Assembly: GCF_050947875.1 (NCBI RefSeq)
Contig: NC_134570.1
Coordinates: 203,559,750 to 203,623,749 of the forward strand
From: Dermacentor variabilis
Taxonomy: Eukaryota > Arthropoda > Arachnida > Ixodida > Ixodidae
Length of the DNA stretch: 64,000 bases
Direction: 5' to 3'
The notes beneath the pieces were generated by a model that was given only the letters and a program-made list of their open reading frames with translations, was not told the origin of the DNA and did no database searches. Shown one piece after another: positions 1 through 11,839 of this stretch. A program made the position numbers and the translations under genes. The stretch's first letter is position 1; every line of letters begins with the position of its first letter.

Positions 1-865
1 GTTGATAAACACTTCCGGCTAAAGGATGCAAGCCGTAAAATCGTAGATGCTTGCAGCAGTGTGCAGGGCGTCGGGTTAAAAATAACATATAGCTGAGCAA
101 TCACACCAAATTTTTTTTTGACACATAATACGTGAAGCGCACCGTGTAGAACAATGTATGGCAAGAAATATTACCGCAGACTATAGTTCAAGACTTCCAA
201 ATAAATACGTTGTAGTTTTATTTCTGGGCGCACAGACGTGAGTTTCTAAACCCTCTGAGAGTTGCCTACAGAGGATACAGTGAGCCACAGCTATTGGGCT
301 GCTGACATCGTCCTTCAACCTGTTATCCACCCTCGCAGGCATCGGTTTGTTGTCATTTTCAAAGCTAAACCCCAGGAGCATTAACGACAAAATTTCGTGC
401 TCTGACTTGAAACCGGGGCACGATGTTATTTGTATAGCACTCTTTTTGCTACAGCTTTCCTCGAAAAATGACGTCAGTTCTTGAGAGGTCCTCTTTATCA
501 ACACCTCCGACGTAACACGCGCTCAAAGTACATTTGAAAGGATGCGTGCTAGATGCGACGTCGTCGCCAAATAGGATGAAGCGTGATGACGAAGTGAACC
601 GTCGCACAACGTTACACACTTATCAGTTAAAGAAAAGTGGTGTTTACTTGAACAAACGTGAGGAGAAAGCTGCACTTTCTCCATGGACGTGGAGATTCTC
701 CGTAGTCCGTAGGCTTGTATAACCGTGACCATGATATGCGACAAAATCAACACGTTTCTGAGGATTTGTGGGCGACAAGTCATGCAGTAAGAATTTACCG
801 GCGGAAAAAGGCATTATTTCGATGGAGCACGACATATATTTCAGATGCACATGCCACCTCAGTGA
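1..865. other. Unassigned sequence
   Basis: I see no gene in this stretch. Short open frames exist on both strands (longest about 107 codons on the minus strand at 181-504) but show no recognisable motif, and they overlap each other. It may be old repeat or intergenic DNA. Confidence 0.4.
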
Positions 866-867
866 CA

Positions 868-1010
868 GTCCATTCCGATGGGAACGGAATGAAAAAAGAA
901 AAAAAAAAACGTTCATCTACACCAAGCTTTGGGTGCATGTTATATAAAACCCCACGGGGGCCAAATTAATCCGGAGTTTTCTGCTACGGGGGGGCCTCTC
1001 GTAGCGCGGC
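868..1010 (+). repeat. Degenerate tRNA-derived SINE (tail portion)
   Basis: The stretch matches, in order, the body of the SINE seen better preserved at 22891-23135: a 'cgatggg..cgaaatg' segment, an A-rich segment, 'ggtgca.gtta', 'aaccccac.ggg', 'aaatt..tccggagt' and 'ctac.g.g..gcct'. The tRNA-like head is absent or unrecognisable. It is more diverged than the other copies, so the boundaries are approximate. Confidence 0.5.
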
Positions 1011-1488
1011 CGAAGAAAACGGAACGAACCCGGAGGAAGTAGAACCACTCTTCTATCGAATACGCGAGGCCTGCTGATCGACACTCATGTAAAATAACTC
1101 TCTCATAACGAGCCGCGCACTGGATACATCGAACTCACCCCATCCGCTGCCAGCTGAGCAGCCGCCTCGTTCCACGCCTCAGGACACACTTTTTCGGTGA
1201 GTGTGCTGCGGCGCTATACACGGTGACGACATTAAGTGAAGCGGACTGGAACAGGTTACACGATATCGCGCATCGAGAACGCCGTTCTTGTAGCGACGCA
1301 GAGGAACACTTTAACGAACATGTAAACGATGCTGCCTACAACGCGTAGTTTCGTTTTCAATAAGTGGATTATTTTGCCCGCTTCGTTTTATCTACTCGAT
1401 ATAACAAATCGATATGTGACGAACGTGTGAAGTCCGTTTTAGAACGTCATATAGGCGAATTTGGACATATCGAACTGCCTGATATACA
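1011..1488. other. Unassigned sequence
   Basis: GC-rich at first and then AT-rich; no coding or repeat signal that I can support. Confidence 0.4.
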
Positions 1489-1490
1489 TA

Positions 1491-2135
1491 CAGGGTGTCC
1501 CTACTATCACGCGTCAAGATATTAAAATAAGAAAGAAAGCAAATGACACGTCGCTGGACAGAACCAAGATAATGTTATTTGCCGTCGCTTGGGGATGCGC
1601 AAGATTATTTCCTGCATTCCGCCTAATTACATACTTTGTCTAAATAATTAATCAATTTCTAAAATATTATAATTAGATGAAATGTGTCAATGAGAAAATT
1701 GTAGAGCGACGTGAAAAACCGCCAACACAGCTTTGTATTACTCAATACGTGCTACGTAAAAGTGTTTTTCTGAGCGTGAAAAAAAAAAGCCCTCAAATGC
1801 ACGCGACTGGCTGCTCGAGGAACCTTGCGTGTATTCGCGGGCTACTTTCACGCTTGGAAAAACACTTTTATGTAGCACGTATTGAGCAACAGAAAGCTGT
1901 ATCGGGAGTCTTTCACGCTGCTCTACAATTTTCTCATTGGCACTTTTCATCTAATCATAATATTTGAGAAGTTGAATAATTGATTAAGAGTAATTATGTA
2001 ATTAGGCGGAATAAATAAAGCAGTTTGAGTATCTCCAAGTGACGGCAAATAGCATTACTTTTGTTCTGTCCAGCTACGTGGCACTCGAATATTTTTAAAA
2101 CTTGGTGCATGATATAGTTGGGACGGGACACCCTG
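1491..2135. mobile_element. Foldback/MITE-like DNA transposon, TA target site
   Basis: A 645 bp element begins with CAGGGTGTCCC and ends with an inverted copy (GGGACACCCTG). It is flanked on both sides by TA (1489-1490 and 2136-2137). The inverted repeat runs nearly the whole length: for example, segments around 1550-1600, 1695-1780, 1850-1935 and 2040-2085 are imperfect reverse complements, leaving a short loop near 1790-1845. There is no transposase ORF. The TA duplication suggests mobilisation by a Tc1/mariner-type transposase; that assignment is inference. Confidence 0.75.
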
Positions 2136-2137
2136 TA

Positions 2138-3035
2138 TGTCGAGCTATCTTTATCGCACCAGCCTTCGTTATAACTGGGTTTTTGACTGTACTACGAGTA
2201 TCGACCAGCAAACCGAAAATGGACGAAGAATTGATGAGAAATCTTGCCTTGAGTGCCAAATGGACATTATTTGTGGCGCTCCGCTAACATTATGCGGTGG
2301 ACCTTGGATTAATTGTTCGCATGGATTTCAGAAACTCGCCCCTTCAGGAACATTTAACCAAGGTTCAGTTCATGATATTGAGAAGGCTGAGCGTTTCGCC
2401 ATCGTCTCACCTGTAAACATCGTTATCAGCGCTACTAGGACATTAAATTGCTTTGTCGTTTTTTGCAATATCTCTTCTTACATATTTTAATCCAGCGTTA
2501 CCAAAGTTAAAGCGTTACCGAAATCGAACGCACATATGGGATGCAGACGTCGGAGAGTTTTTGAACTATAGGATATCCTGCTGTAAATATACGGAGTGAT
2601 ATGATACAGTTCTGCGGAATTTTAAAAAATATCGCGTATTGCAGATAACCTAATTCGGGCCCTTGAGCTGGATTATTCAAAGAGCTGGACATTACTTGCA
2701 CTATAAATCAAAATACATATTCAACTAACTAAATATTCGCTAATTAAATTCTTATTAATCAGTTTTCGACACATAGGAATTTAGGAATTGTAGCCGGTGA
2801 ATTTCCCAACCAGACAGGCAATTCTGTCGAAATGTTTAGCTTCAAGTTAGCCATGCGTATTTACTTGGAATAAAATTATAGAATGACACCTGTTGGGAGA
2901 TATGCGACATCAAACTCGCCGTTAAAAAGCACTTTTGTTCCACTTATTTTTTTTTCTTTTGACAAAACGCTCTTTTATGGATTGAAGCACAAGGGTAACC
3001 GGAACGCCCACATATTTTTACCCGCACTCTGGGAA
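2138..3035. other. Unassigned sequence with one arm of an imperfect inverted repeat
   Basis: A 117-codon open frame at 2137-2490 has no motif I recognise. The segment 2712-2905 resembles the reverse complement of 3433-3580 (shared blocks include 'attcaacta', 'aattgt.tagcc.gtga' and 'gatgacacc'), so the LINE tail between them may sit within an old foldback element. Confidence 0.35.
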
Positions 3036-3428
3036 ATAATATCTTGAAACATAATTCCCTTAATCGAGAAGATGCCGTCGCGTGGCGACAGCTTCAAACT
3101 AATTCATTTTCCTGCATCTTTTATCTTCACCTCTTCCACCCCACACTATATCCCTCATACTGTCCCTACTGTGGAGCAAAGCCCACAGTATATCATTGCA
3201 CCTGGGAGTGCCTACACCCTCCGGGCTACTCCCCTATTCCTTCACCTGCCCCTTCCTCCTGGGAGACTACGCTGACCAGCTCAGACCCGCAAGAGCAGCG
3301 ACGGCCGATCCGGCGGGCACGCGGAGTGGCGCGAGCCAATGGGGCCCTGAACTAAGGGCTCCACCCTGCGAGGAAGTCGCCCAATCTGATGACAAATAAA
3401 TGTTTTCTCTCTCTCTCTCTCTCTCTTG
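3036..3428 (+). pseudogene. 3' end of a LINE (C-terminal zinc-knuckle of ORF2)
   Basis: A 5'-truncated LINE tail. The frame ending at 3355 encodes the last ~100 residues of a non-LTR retrotransposon ORF2, including a conserved 'LNREDAVAWRQLQTN' block and a C-terminal CPYC...H...C zinc-binding motif. After the stop there is a short 3' UTR with AATAAA and a (TC)n tail at 3405-3426. It has no RT or RNase H. It resembles the tail of the next fragment in layout (Zn motif, AATAAA, TC-rich end) but is a different family. Confidence 0.65.
3405..3426 (+). repeat. (TC)n simple repeat
   Basis: About eleven TC dinucleotides follow an AATAAA signal at the end of the truncated LINE; probably part of the element's 3' end. 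Confidence 0.8.
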
Positions 3429-4330
3429 AAACTGGTGTCATCCTGGAAATTCATTTCAAGTGAATACGTTATGCTATACTCACTGGCTACACAATTCGTG
3501 GGTCGTAGTGTAATTATATAGAAGTTAATTAGTTAATTTCTTGTTACTTAGTTGAATGTGTGTTTCGATTTCTTGTGCTATAGTAACGACCGCGGCCTCT
3601 AACGAATAATCCAGTTCATCGACAAGACTTACGCTCTGGTGCTACAGTCGATTAAAAAAAAAATCCGTAACACTTGAAAATGAGGGATAAGGGAACGCGG
3701 GGCTGGGCTCGATGTCTAGAACGTTTCACAACACGTTAATATTTACGTAGTTACAAGAAAATTCGATGTAGTAGAGAAAAAGTTCATGAAGGAGCTGTAG
3801 TAGCCGATCACTCCCGCCGTCCATTGCTCTTGTTATGCCCTGCGTGGTCATTGTTTAGTCACCTCCCCCAATCCGGCGGCAGGAGACCGATGACATCAGG
3901 TCCCACCAATTCGGAGGCCTGTTGCCCTTTCCCTCCGAAGAGAGCTCTGCCGGAAACACACGCACATCACTGGGCCCAAACAGGGGAAGGTGGATTGTAC
4001 ACTGACTTTGTCCCCGTCTCCGGAGTGGCCGTGCCGATTTGAGCAGCTGACAGGTGATGGACCGTATCCTTGCTAATTGCCCAAACCTCTCGATCCTGAC
4101 CGAGGAACTCCCGTGCTAGCTATAAATCATCTGTTTCGCGAACCATTTTGACGAGGCCGTCGGCCCGTTCCCCATAATCGCGCTAGCCGTGACCGGAGGT
4201 TGTCGCGGGAATAACGGCCGATCAGAAGACTGCGAAACTATAAACGTTTACTGAACTCCGCTTCTCAAACTGATACTGCTGCCACTAAGCCACCTGAATA
4301 AAACTAAAGGCAGCGACATTCTTTTATTTT
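3429..4330. other. Unassigned sequence
   Basis: Contains the second arm (3433-3580) of the imperfect inverted repeat and a GC-rich stretch (3830-4230) that looks like noncoding retroelement sequence. No coding motif is recognised. Confidence 0.35.
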
Positions 4331-4331
4331 T

Positions 4332-5875
4332 CCGCCAGAGCCCTGCAGCTAACTATTGGCCTTAGATGTGCGCCGGAAAAATTTGAGTTGCTACTGGTCC
4401 ATCACAAAAGATGGAGACCGCCCACCATACAAATTGTAAACGAAGGCGTGCCGATTTCCCAACCAATATGTATTAAGATCCTCGGTCTCCATATCCAGAA
4501 AGATGGAGGTCCCGCTGCGACGGTGCAGCACCTGCTCAGGCAAGGAGAACAGGTGCTGCACATGATGCGTAGGGTCTCCAACCAGCAAATAGAGTGAAAG
4601 AGGCGGATATGCTTCAACTAAGAAACGCAATAATCATGTCGCGCCTGCGCTATGACCTGCCCTATACCAATTTCCGTCAGCAAGATATCAATTGCCTTGA
4701 TGCGCTCATCCGGAAGGCGACAAAGCTGGCCATCGGCATCCCGTTTAGTGCCAGCACTAAGCTCCTCCTTGACTTCGGTTGCCATAACACGGTGGCGGAA
4801 CTAGTCAGCATTCATCGTCGTCTCCAAGAACTGCGTTTGCAGCGCACGTGTCAAGGCACGCACATCATCTATAGCATCGGTCATCATCCAGAAGCTGCGC
4901 CCCTTCTGAACACGCACCCACTACCCCCCAAAACAACGCGAACTCCTAACCACAGCTTCACTGCCATGCCATATGAATCCAGAACGATCCATGGAGAGGC
5001 GACGACAGCGAGTTGCCTACTTCAAGAAGTACACGGCAAGACACCCTGACGGCATATACTTCTACGCTGATGCTAGCGTTGGTGCACGGAGCTCAGCTAT
5101 AGCAGTCGTGAATAACGACCTCCAAACTGTACATACTGAGTTACTCCCAGAGACAGATCCGACCTTAGCGGAACTGACAGCCATCGCAACCGCGATCAAA
5201 CATATGCCCCTTAGTAACTCAGCCTTCCCAAGAATCATGTTTACCGACTCCATGGCGGCTTGCAGGAAATTGTTGCGCAATGATCTCCTGGCCCACGTTT
5301 CGACATTTATTCAAGAGAACCTTCAGGGTCCTCTGGATGTCATCTGGATACCTGGTCATGATGGGCTGCCGGGAAATGAAAGAGCTAATCAGCTCGCCTG
5401 CGAGACTTTCAACCAGGCACCCTGCATTCCGCGACCAGCCCAGACGAAAAGGTGGGCTCCCCTGCTTCTGCGGTCATATCAAGAGGCAAGACGCAAGTTC
5501 CCCAAGCTCAGCAAAGTGCTCACCCATGAACAGGATGTACTGATTCGTCAGGCCCAGACTGAAACACTCCCTACACCAGCGCGAATGCACCTCCTCAGCG
5601 GCCTCTTACCTGAAGATCCCCCACCCTGCCGATATTGTGGCGAACACCCGAACACATCTCATATCCTCTGGTCCTGTGGACCACCCCCACCTCCCCTTCC
5701 TGCCCCCACAAATCTTTCCTCTAAACCCCATGCCGGGTGGCTGACAGAAGCAGCCAGCGCCGACGACCAACGGTACCTTGCGGCGTTTATCAGTGCTGCA
5801 CTGAAGAATGCCGCAAGCGAGGCTCTGGACTGAGGGCCTTTCCACCATACCGCCCAACATGAAAATAAAGTTTTT
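4332..5875 (+). pseudogene. 5'-truncated I-group LINE: RT thumb, RNase H and C-terminal zinc motif
   Basis: A defective ORF2 remnant spread over three frames (about 4332-4590, 4594-4970, 4973-5833), so at least two frameshifts. The first two pieces match the RT thumb/connector region. The third carries an RNase H domain: the first Asp in FYADAS, Glu in ELTAI, the second Asp in FTDSMAA and the last Asp/Asn-containing GNERANQLA block. It ends with a CRYC...H...C zinc motif, as in I/R1-group LINEs. The stop at 5831-5833 is followed by AATAAA and a T/C-rich tail. The RT catalytic centre and endonuclease are missing (5' truncation). It lies directly upstream of other LINE debris, with no host gene nearby. 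Confidence 0.75.
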
Positions 5876-6187
5876 TCTCTCTGCCTCCAGCGAGGGCAGG
5901 CGATGAGGTCTGCGTGTCCCTATTGTTGTAGAAAAGTAACCTGGTGTCGCTGGCGCCGTCTGCGTGCAGTCGACCTTTTGTTTTCTTCGTTTTTTTGTTT
6001 TTACTTGCGTAGGTGCCCTGACACTTGCTCATAGCCACCGTACTGTGCTGCGTACGCCAACGCGTACAGCGTCTTTTGCGCCACTTCTGATGTCGCTATA
6101 TAGTGTCGTTATCGCAGTTTCTCTTGCGCGGTCCTTTGCTACGAAGTCCGAAGAAGGTTAGAGGTTAGGAAGGGGATTTGAGAACCG
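5876..6187. other. Unassigned spacer
   Basis: About 300 bases with no gene or repeat that I can name. Confidence 0.4.
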
Positions 6188-6705
6188 TTATTTATTTATT
6201 TATTTATACAGTACTGCTAGCTTGCAGATGAGGCTGCAAGCAGGAGTGGTTGACAGAAAAGAACAGAACAAAGTCTTCATGCATAAGAGAAATGAAGAGA
6301 CAACAAGCGTCTTACACAAACCAACAAGAAGTTAAGAAATGCATTCCTGTAGCACTCACCTGCTACAATGTCCTGTCAAAAAGTAATAATAAAAAAGATC
6401 AATTAAAGCACATGCGCAGCGTTTGAAGCACTGGCGATTGCAGCTGATTGCAAAAATGATTACAGCTGAAGTGCTTGTACAAATGTATCTGTAGTTGGCC
6501 ATTCCGCAATGCTGGCTGGTAGTCGTTTCCTATCACGAATTGTCTTCAGAAAGAAAGAATTTGCAAATATTTTAGTACTGCTAGAATATTCCTTTGATAT
6601 TTTATTATGATGCGATTGGGTGGATCGTCTGGACACTGGCTTTACGTATGTATGTTTGTGTATGCCAAGTATATCGTGGAATAGCAAGTGCATGTACTTT
6701 AATTG
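6188..6705 (-). pseudogene. 3' end of a CR1/Jockey-like LINE
   Basis: Read on the minus strand, codons 6693-6460 encode the C-terminal block typical of these LINEs (F.NSFF..TIR....LPASI), then a 3' UTR and a terminal (AAAT)n tract at 6188-6208. Only the last ~78 residues survive, so this is a 5'-truncated copy. A similar 3' UTR and protein tail recur at 63401-63945 and a longer copy is at 50918-52157. The right end is where the I-group LINE begins, which suggests that element inserted next to or into it. Confidence 0.6.
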
Positions 6706-6810
6706 GTCACGTTGGCGACGACGACGAAGTGTCCTGTGTGGAACGCTGCCTTTTTGTCTCTGCGAATTTAAAGCTGCTTTGTGGGAGACGCCACTCCCTT
6801 AACTACGGCG

Positions 6811-8187
6811 ATGGACGTGGAGTCGCCTGGAGAGGTTCCTGGTCCCTCTACGTCAACAGCGACCGCACCGAGAAAGCGGTCTAGTCGCCCGAGTGACACC
6901 TACAGCGAGGACACTGTGATCTACTCAGGGACCAGTGATGAAACCTCGGATGACAGCGACTTCGTGCCCGTAGCGAAGCACAAAGCAAAGAGAAGGCTCG
7001 TCAGGACGTCTCCTTCCACAAGTAAGGCAACTGTGATCCCGACGCGAAAGCCATCAGACCTCACCATTTTATATGTGCCTGTGGCTGCTAGCGACAATCT
7101 GAACCGGATCAACCGCCAAGCCACATCTGTAACGCTCGAGGCACTTGTTCCGGGTCAGATCAAAGATATAAGGATCAACGGCCGTAAGAACATCCTCGCT
7201 ATAGATGTCACAAACCGCAGCGCGCTAGACATTCTGAGCAACGTTAAGGTGCTGGATAGCATCAACGTACGCTGCTATAAACAAGACCATCATGACTCTA
7301 CGGCCGGCGTTGTGTATGACGTAGATAATTCCATAAGCGATGCTGACCTGCATATACTCATCAAGCCGGCGACAGAGGGAATTGCCATATTGCAAGCCCG
7401 TCGCCTGGGAAACTCGCAGTGTGTCAAGTTAACTTTCAAAGGAGACAGCCTACCGTCCCACGTCAAGGTCGGTCACTTCCGACACATTGTACGGTCTTTT
7501 GTGCCAAAGCCGCTTCAGTGCAGGAAGTGTCAAAGGATAGGGCACGTTAGTGCGGTTTGCACAAACGCTGCCGTATGCTCACGGTGCTCTGGGTCGCACA
7601 GCTCCGACGCCTGTCGTGCAGAAAACCACAAGTGCGCAAATTGTCAGGGCTCTCACGATGCAACTTCGAAGAATTGCCCACATGTGAAAAATGCGGCGAA
7701 ACTCTTGAGGCAAATGGTCAGGGATTGTTCCTCGCACAGGGAGGCTGCCGCTAAGGTGCGACGTCGACGTTCACGTCGCCGGAGATCTAGGAAACCCACT
7801 GCTATTGCTAAGGATGCACCGCGTCCACTGACAGTCCAGCAACTTCTGCATACAACTAGCAATAGCAGCAATGAGATTCCTCAGCAGAATGTCTCCCATA
7901 TCATTGCCTCAAGCGAGGTGTGGCCGCCATTGCCACGGCTAGATCCACCAGCGGAGCGACAAGATGTAGCACGCTCGCCGAATCATGCTTCACCTTCTGG
8001 CAGCAACCAAGACAACGACAAACAAGTTGTCACCATGATAAGGGCCCTTATGAACACGCTACGAGCACTACTGACCGCCATACACACTCCGGCGGCTCGA
8101 GGCGCACTTCAAATACTGGATGCCCTGTATCCGGTACTGTCCGGTCTTGAGAAGCACCATGGCTGCTCCTCTACATTCGTTCCTTAA
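6811..8187 (+). CDS. LINE ORF1: Gag-like nucleic-acid-binding protein, three CCHC knuckles
   Basis: A 458-residue open frame from the first ATG (6811). An in-frame GTG at 6781 gives a longer frame but is not a credible eukaryotic start. The N-terminus is acidic/Ser-rich (residues 1-60). The middle matches the same region of the copy at 52.2-52.7 kb. Residues 237-289 hold three cysteine-histidine knuckles (CRKC...GH...C, CSRC...H...C, CANC...H...C), which in LINE ORF1 proteins bind the element's RNA in a ribonucleoprotein. An Arg-rich stretch follows at about 312-328. The frame is uninterrupted. Its last 29 bases overlap the start of ORF2, so ORF2 would need reinitiation or similar coupling; that is inference. 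Confidence 0.85.
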   Translation: MDVESPGEVPGPSTSTATAPRKRSSRPSDTYSEDTVIYSGTSDETSDDSDFVPVAKHKAKRRLVRTSPSTSKATVIPTRKPSDLTILYVPVAASDNLNRINRQATSVTLEALVPGQIKDIRINGRKNILAIDVTNRSALDILSNVKVLDSINVRCYKQDHHDSTAGVVYDVDNSISDADLHILIKPATEGIAILQARRLGNSQCVKLTFKGDSLPSHVKVGHFRHIVRSFVPKPLQCRKCQRIGHVSAVCTNAAVCSRCSGSHSSDACRAENHKCANCQGSHDATSKNCPHVKNAAKLLRQMVRDCSSHREAAAKVRRRRSRRRRSRKPTAIAKDAPRPLTVQQLLHTTSNSSNEIPQQNVSHIIASSEVWPPLPRLDPPAERQDVARSPNHASPSGSNQDNDKQVVTMIRALMNTLRALLTAIHTPAARGALQILDALYPVLSGLEKHHGCSSTFVP

Positions 8188-11100
8188 AGAGGTCAAGGAA
8201 GCGTCTATCTTCCAATGGAATGTCAGAGGCATTAAATCGCGTATTTCGGACTTAAGTCCGTCTGTTTTTAAGAACAAATTTCCAATAATCGTCATTTGTG
8301 AACCAAACGTTGAGAGCGCCATCCGCCTATCAGGATATGAAGCTTTCATGTCTGCCACCTGTACCGACCGCAGCAAAGTCATCGTTTATATCAGATGCGA
8401 TTTCACATATGTTTTACACCCAGTGGCACCTGATGACGACAATCAGTATGTGTTTTTGACTATAAAATGCAAGAACGTCGCACTCACGTTCATAGGTGCC
8501 TACATTTCACCTAATAGTCGATTTGACAACGCACGACTAGGTGCGATTTTAACAGCGACACCTGGACCATGGGTTATTACCGGCGACTTCAATGCGCATC
8601 ATCCGCTATGGGGAAGCTTAAAGATGGACTGTCGAGGCAGACGTGTACTATCCTTCGCGTCGGACCCTGAGCTCTGCTGCCTAAATGATGGCAGTCCCAC
8701 TTTTCTGCGGGGATTGACATACAGCAGCTGCCTGGACTTGACATTTGTTTCAAGATGCCTCAGCGCCAGTGTGAAATGGTTCACGGACAACGAAACGCAT
8801 GGTAGTGACCACGTTCCAACATATGTTAAAATCGACGGCATACGCAAGTCACACTCTACTACAGTTCTTCATCACATCGACTGGCCTAAATACACATTGC
8901 TCATGGAGAAGAATTGCCAAGACATCCAGGACTGACTGCCTGGCAACATCGAGAAGCTAATTAACGCTGCTGCTCAAGAAGCCACAAGATCTTTCAGGCC
9001 TATTCCTAAATTTTCTGAATTCGAAGCAGAATTGGAGCGGCTTCGAGCAATCCGCCCTCGCGCGGAAAGAAGGTACAGGCGCACCAAGTCCATCTACGAC
9101 CTAAGGGAGGCGAGACGCATACAGAAGAAGATCCAGCGTCGGATCAACTCCCTGCAGTCTCTAAGATGGAAGACCTTCTGTGATACCCTTGATCCGCATA
9201 AACCCCTGTCACATATATGGAGAACAGTGCGTGGTCTTCGAACATCACCGCGACAACGCCACCCCTTCAAATGCCTGGCTCTCTACCAAGGTCGCAGAGA
9301 GATCGACGTAGCGGAGGACTTCTGTTTCAAAGTTGCTGGTTTACCGCCATCATTCGCTATACGTGATCCCCGTGATGTTCCAATCTCGCGGGATTCTCGT
9401 ATGGACAATCTGTTTTCCATCGAGGAGTTGCAGGCGGCGTTGGCAGCGTGCAGACGTTCCTCATCGCCTGGGCCTGACGGGGTGACATACGCAGCTCTTG
9501 GAAACCTCGGTCACACAGCCCGGCATGCACTTCTAGACGTGTACAATAATTCATGGCGTGAAGGAGAAGTTCCAGCTGCATGGAAGTCCAGCCGCCTTGT
9601 GCCTTTGCTCAAGCCAGGTAAATCACCCCTAGATGTGGCGTCTTATCGTCCCATTGCTCTGGCCAGTTGTCTAGGGAAGGTGATGGAGAGGATGGTGCTG
9701 ACGCGTCTAGAGTGGTATCTAGAACACTACAGGTTATATCCTGACGCTATGGCAGACTTTCGACGCGGACGCTCTTCTATAGACAACGTTATAGATCTTG
9801 TCTCGTCTGTTCAGCACGAAAAAAGCCTCAGGAGACTGTCAGCGGCGATGTTCCTGGATGTTAAAGGCGCATATGACAACGTAACCCATCAAGCCATCCT
9901 GGACGCCTTGGGTGAGGTCGGCCTAGGCGGCCTTGTTTTTCGGTGGATATCCAGCTTCTCGAAGGACAGGTCATTCTTTGTGCAAACAGAGGACGGTGCG
10001 TCATCACAACGCAACACCTACCGAGGCGTGCCACAAGGCGGAGTTTTGAGCCCCACTCTATTTAACCTGGTTCTCATCGACCTGGTCCATACCCTTCCGG
10101 AATCCGTCCATGTGTCGATCTATGCAGACGATATATGCCTTTGGTCATCAGGAGTGACGCGTCCTCAGGTGCGCGCCAGACTTCAAAAAGCGGCCACACT
10201 AACATCAGGTTATCTTCGAGCACGAGGTCTGGAGCTGTCCTGCGAGAAGTGCTCTATAGTCGCTTTCACACGTAAAGCAATGAAACCGTACGTTATCAGA
10301 ATTAATGGACAGCCAATTGCCTACGAGAAGACGCACCGGTTTCTAGGAGTGATAATAGATCGAGACCTTTCCTGGAGTCCTCATATCTCCTACCTAAAAA
10401 GGAAATTAGTCATGATAACCCACGTGCTCAGATTTCTTGCGAGAAAGTCATGGGGTGCGTCTGTGAATGCGATGCTCCAACTCTATAACGCACTGTTCCT
10501 CGGTCTCCTGCGCTATAGCTTACCTGTACTGGGTGGGACCGGCAAGACCAACCTCCGTGCCCTCCAATCTGTACAAGCGCAAGCTCTGCGAATTTGCCTT
10601 GGTCTTCCCAGATGTGCGTCCACGGCAGCAACAATAGCCATCGCGCATGACCACCCCATCAACACGTATCTTCAAGTCGACACTTTAAGGATGCATATCA
10701 ATCACTTCGCCCGCCTTCCATCGCATCATCTCGCCTCCCTTCCTGCCGCTCGACCTCGTTCAGCGTTTAGCAAGATTATTGCCGCCAACCATGGAACTTT
10801 ACCGTCAAACTACACGCCTGCAGCACGACCACCTCAACCGCTGTGGTGCCTCCATCCACTCCAGGCTCTTCTTGCTATTCCCGGTATCAAAAGGAAAACG
10901 GAGATGTCCACTTTCGCCCTCAAACAAACCGTGCTTTCAGTGCTACATGAACAGCACAGAGGACGCATCCATGTTTACACAGACGGTTCTGTATCCTCTA
11001 ATAGTTCAGCTGGAGCAGTGGTGATTCCCGAAGAGTGCGTCACCCTCAAGTTCAAGACATCTCACATTACGTCATCGACGGCTGCAGAACTCGCAGCTAT

Positions 11101-11839
11101 CCGTGCTGCTCTGGAGTTTATTGTTCACAAATCATCACATTCATGGTCCATCTTATGTGACTCAAAGGCAGCTCTTCAGTGTCTGATGTCTCCTTTCAAC
11201 CATGGACCAAATGAGCAACTAGTCGCAGACATCCGACTGCTCCACCATCACGCAATCAACAAGGGACACAACATCATCTACCAGTGGATGCCGGGACACT
11301 GTGGAATTTCAGGAAATGACAGTGCGGATGACGCTGCCCGGTCGGCTCATGATGGTGCCCAGATTATACCCATACCGCTGTCAAGAACAGATGCAGCCAC
11401 AAGTCTTCGCTCCCTCGCCCGCGAGCTTACGCAGAATCTGTGGAACACCAGTGATTTCACGAACGCACGTCTCCACAAATTGGATCCACGTCTGCAACTC
11501 CGCCTACCACCAGGGTTGCCACGAGCGGACGCAACACTTCTGTGCCGCCTGTGGCTCGGCGTGGCATTCACAAACTCCTATTCATTCCGCATTGGCATGG
11601 CCGACAGCCCTACTTGTGACACCTGCGGCTGCGAGGAGACGATTCAACACCTCCTATGTGACTGTCCCCGTTACGCAGTGCGAAGAAAAGTGCTCGTGAC
11701 AGCTCTCGCAAAACTGGACAATTGCCCCTTTACAGAGGAAAAAGCTCTAGGACATTGGTCCAGACGGGCTTCGGCACTCAAGGCCTTAAGGGCTTTGTTG
11801 AAGTTTCTAAGGAAGTGCGAATTGTGCGACCGCCTTTGA
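8159..11839 (+). pseudogene. LINE ORF2: endonuclease, reverse transcriptase and RNase H, one in-frame TGA
   Basis: From ATG 8159 the frame runs 1226 codons to the stop at 11837-11839, with a single internal TGA at 8933-8935 just after the endonuclease. No other stop occurs between 8936 and 11836. Endonuclease (residues ~14-235): QWNVRG, ICEPN, GDFNAHHPLWG near residue 142, and SCLDLTF and GSDHVP near the end. RT: YRPIALAS, DVKGAYDNV, GVPQGGVLSP and the catalytic YADD at residues 655-658 (10121-10132). RNase H: YTDGS with the first Asp at residue 942, then AAELAAI, CDSKAAL and GNDSADDAA. The C-terminus has a CDTC...H...C zinc motif. These activities nick target DNA, copy element RNA and remove it during target-primed reverse transcription. 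The TGA should separate endonuclease from RT; a CGA-to-TGA change at a CpG would explain it, but that is inference. Confidence 0.88.

Noticed and set aside
2137..2490. 117-codon plus-strand ORF as a gene
   Set aside because: No start context, motif or neighbouring exon can be recognised; left as unassigned.
6781..6810. GTG start for LINE ORF1
   Set aside because: A eukaryotic element should start at ATG; the first in-frame ATG is 6811 and aligns with the ATG of the second copy (50750).
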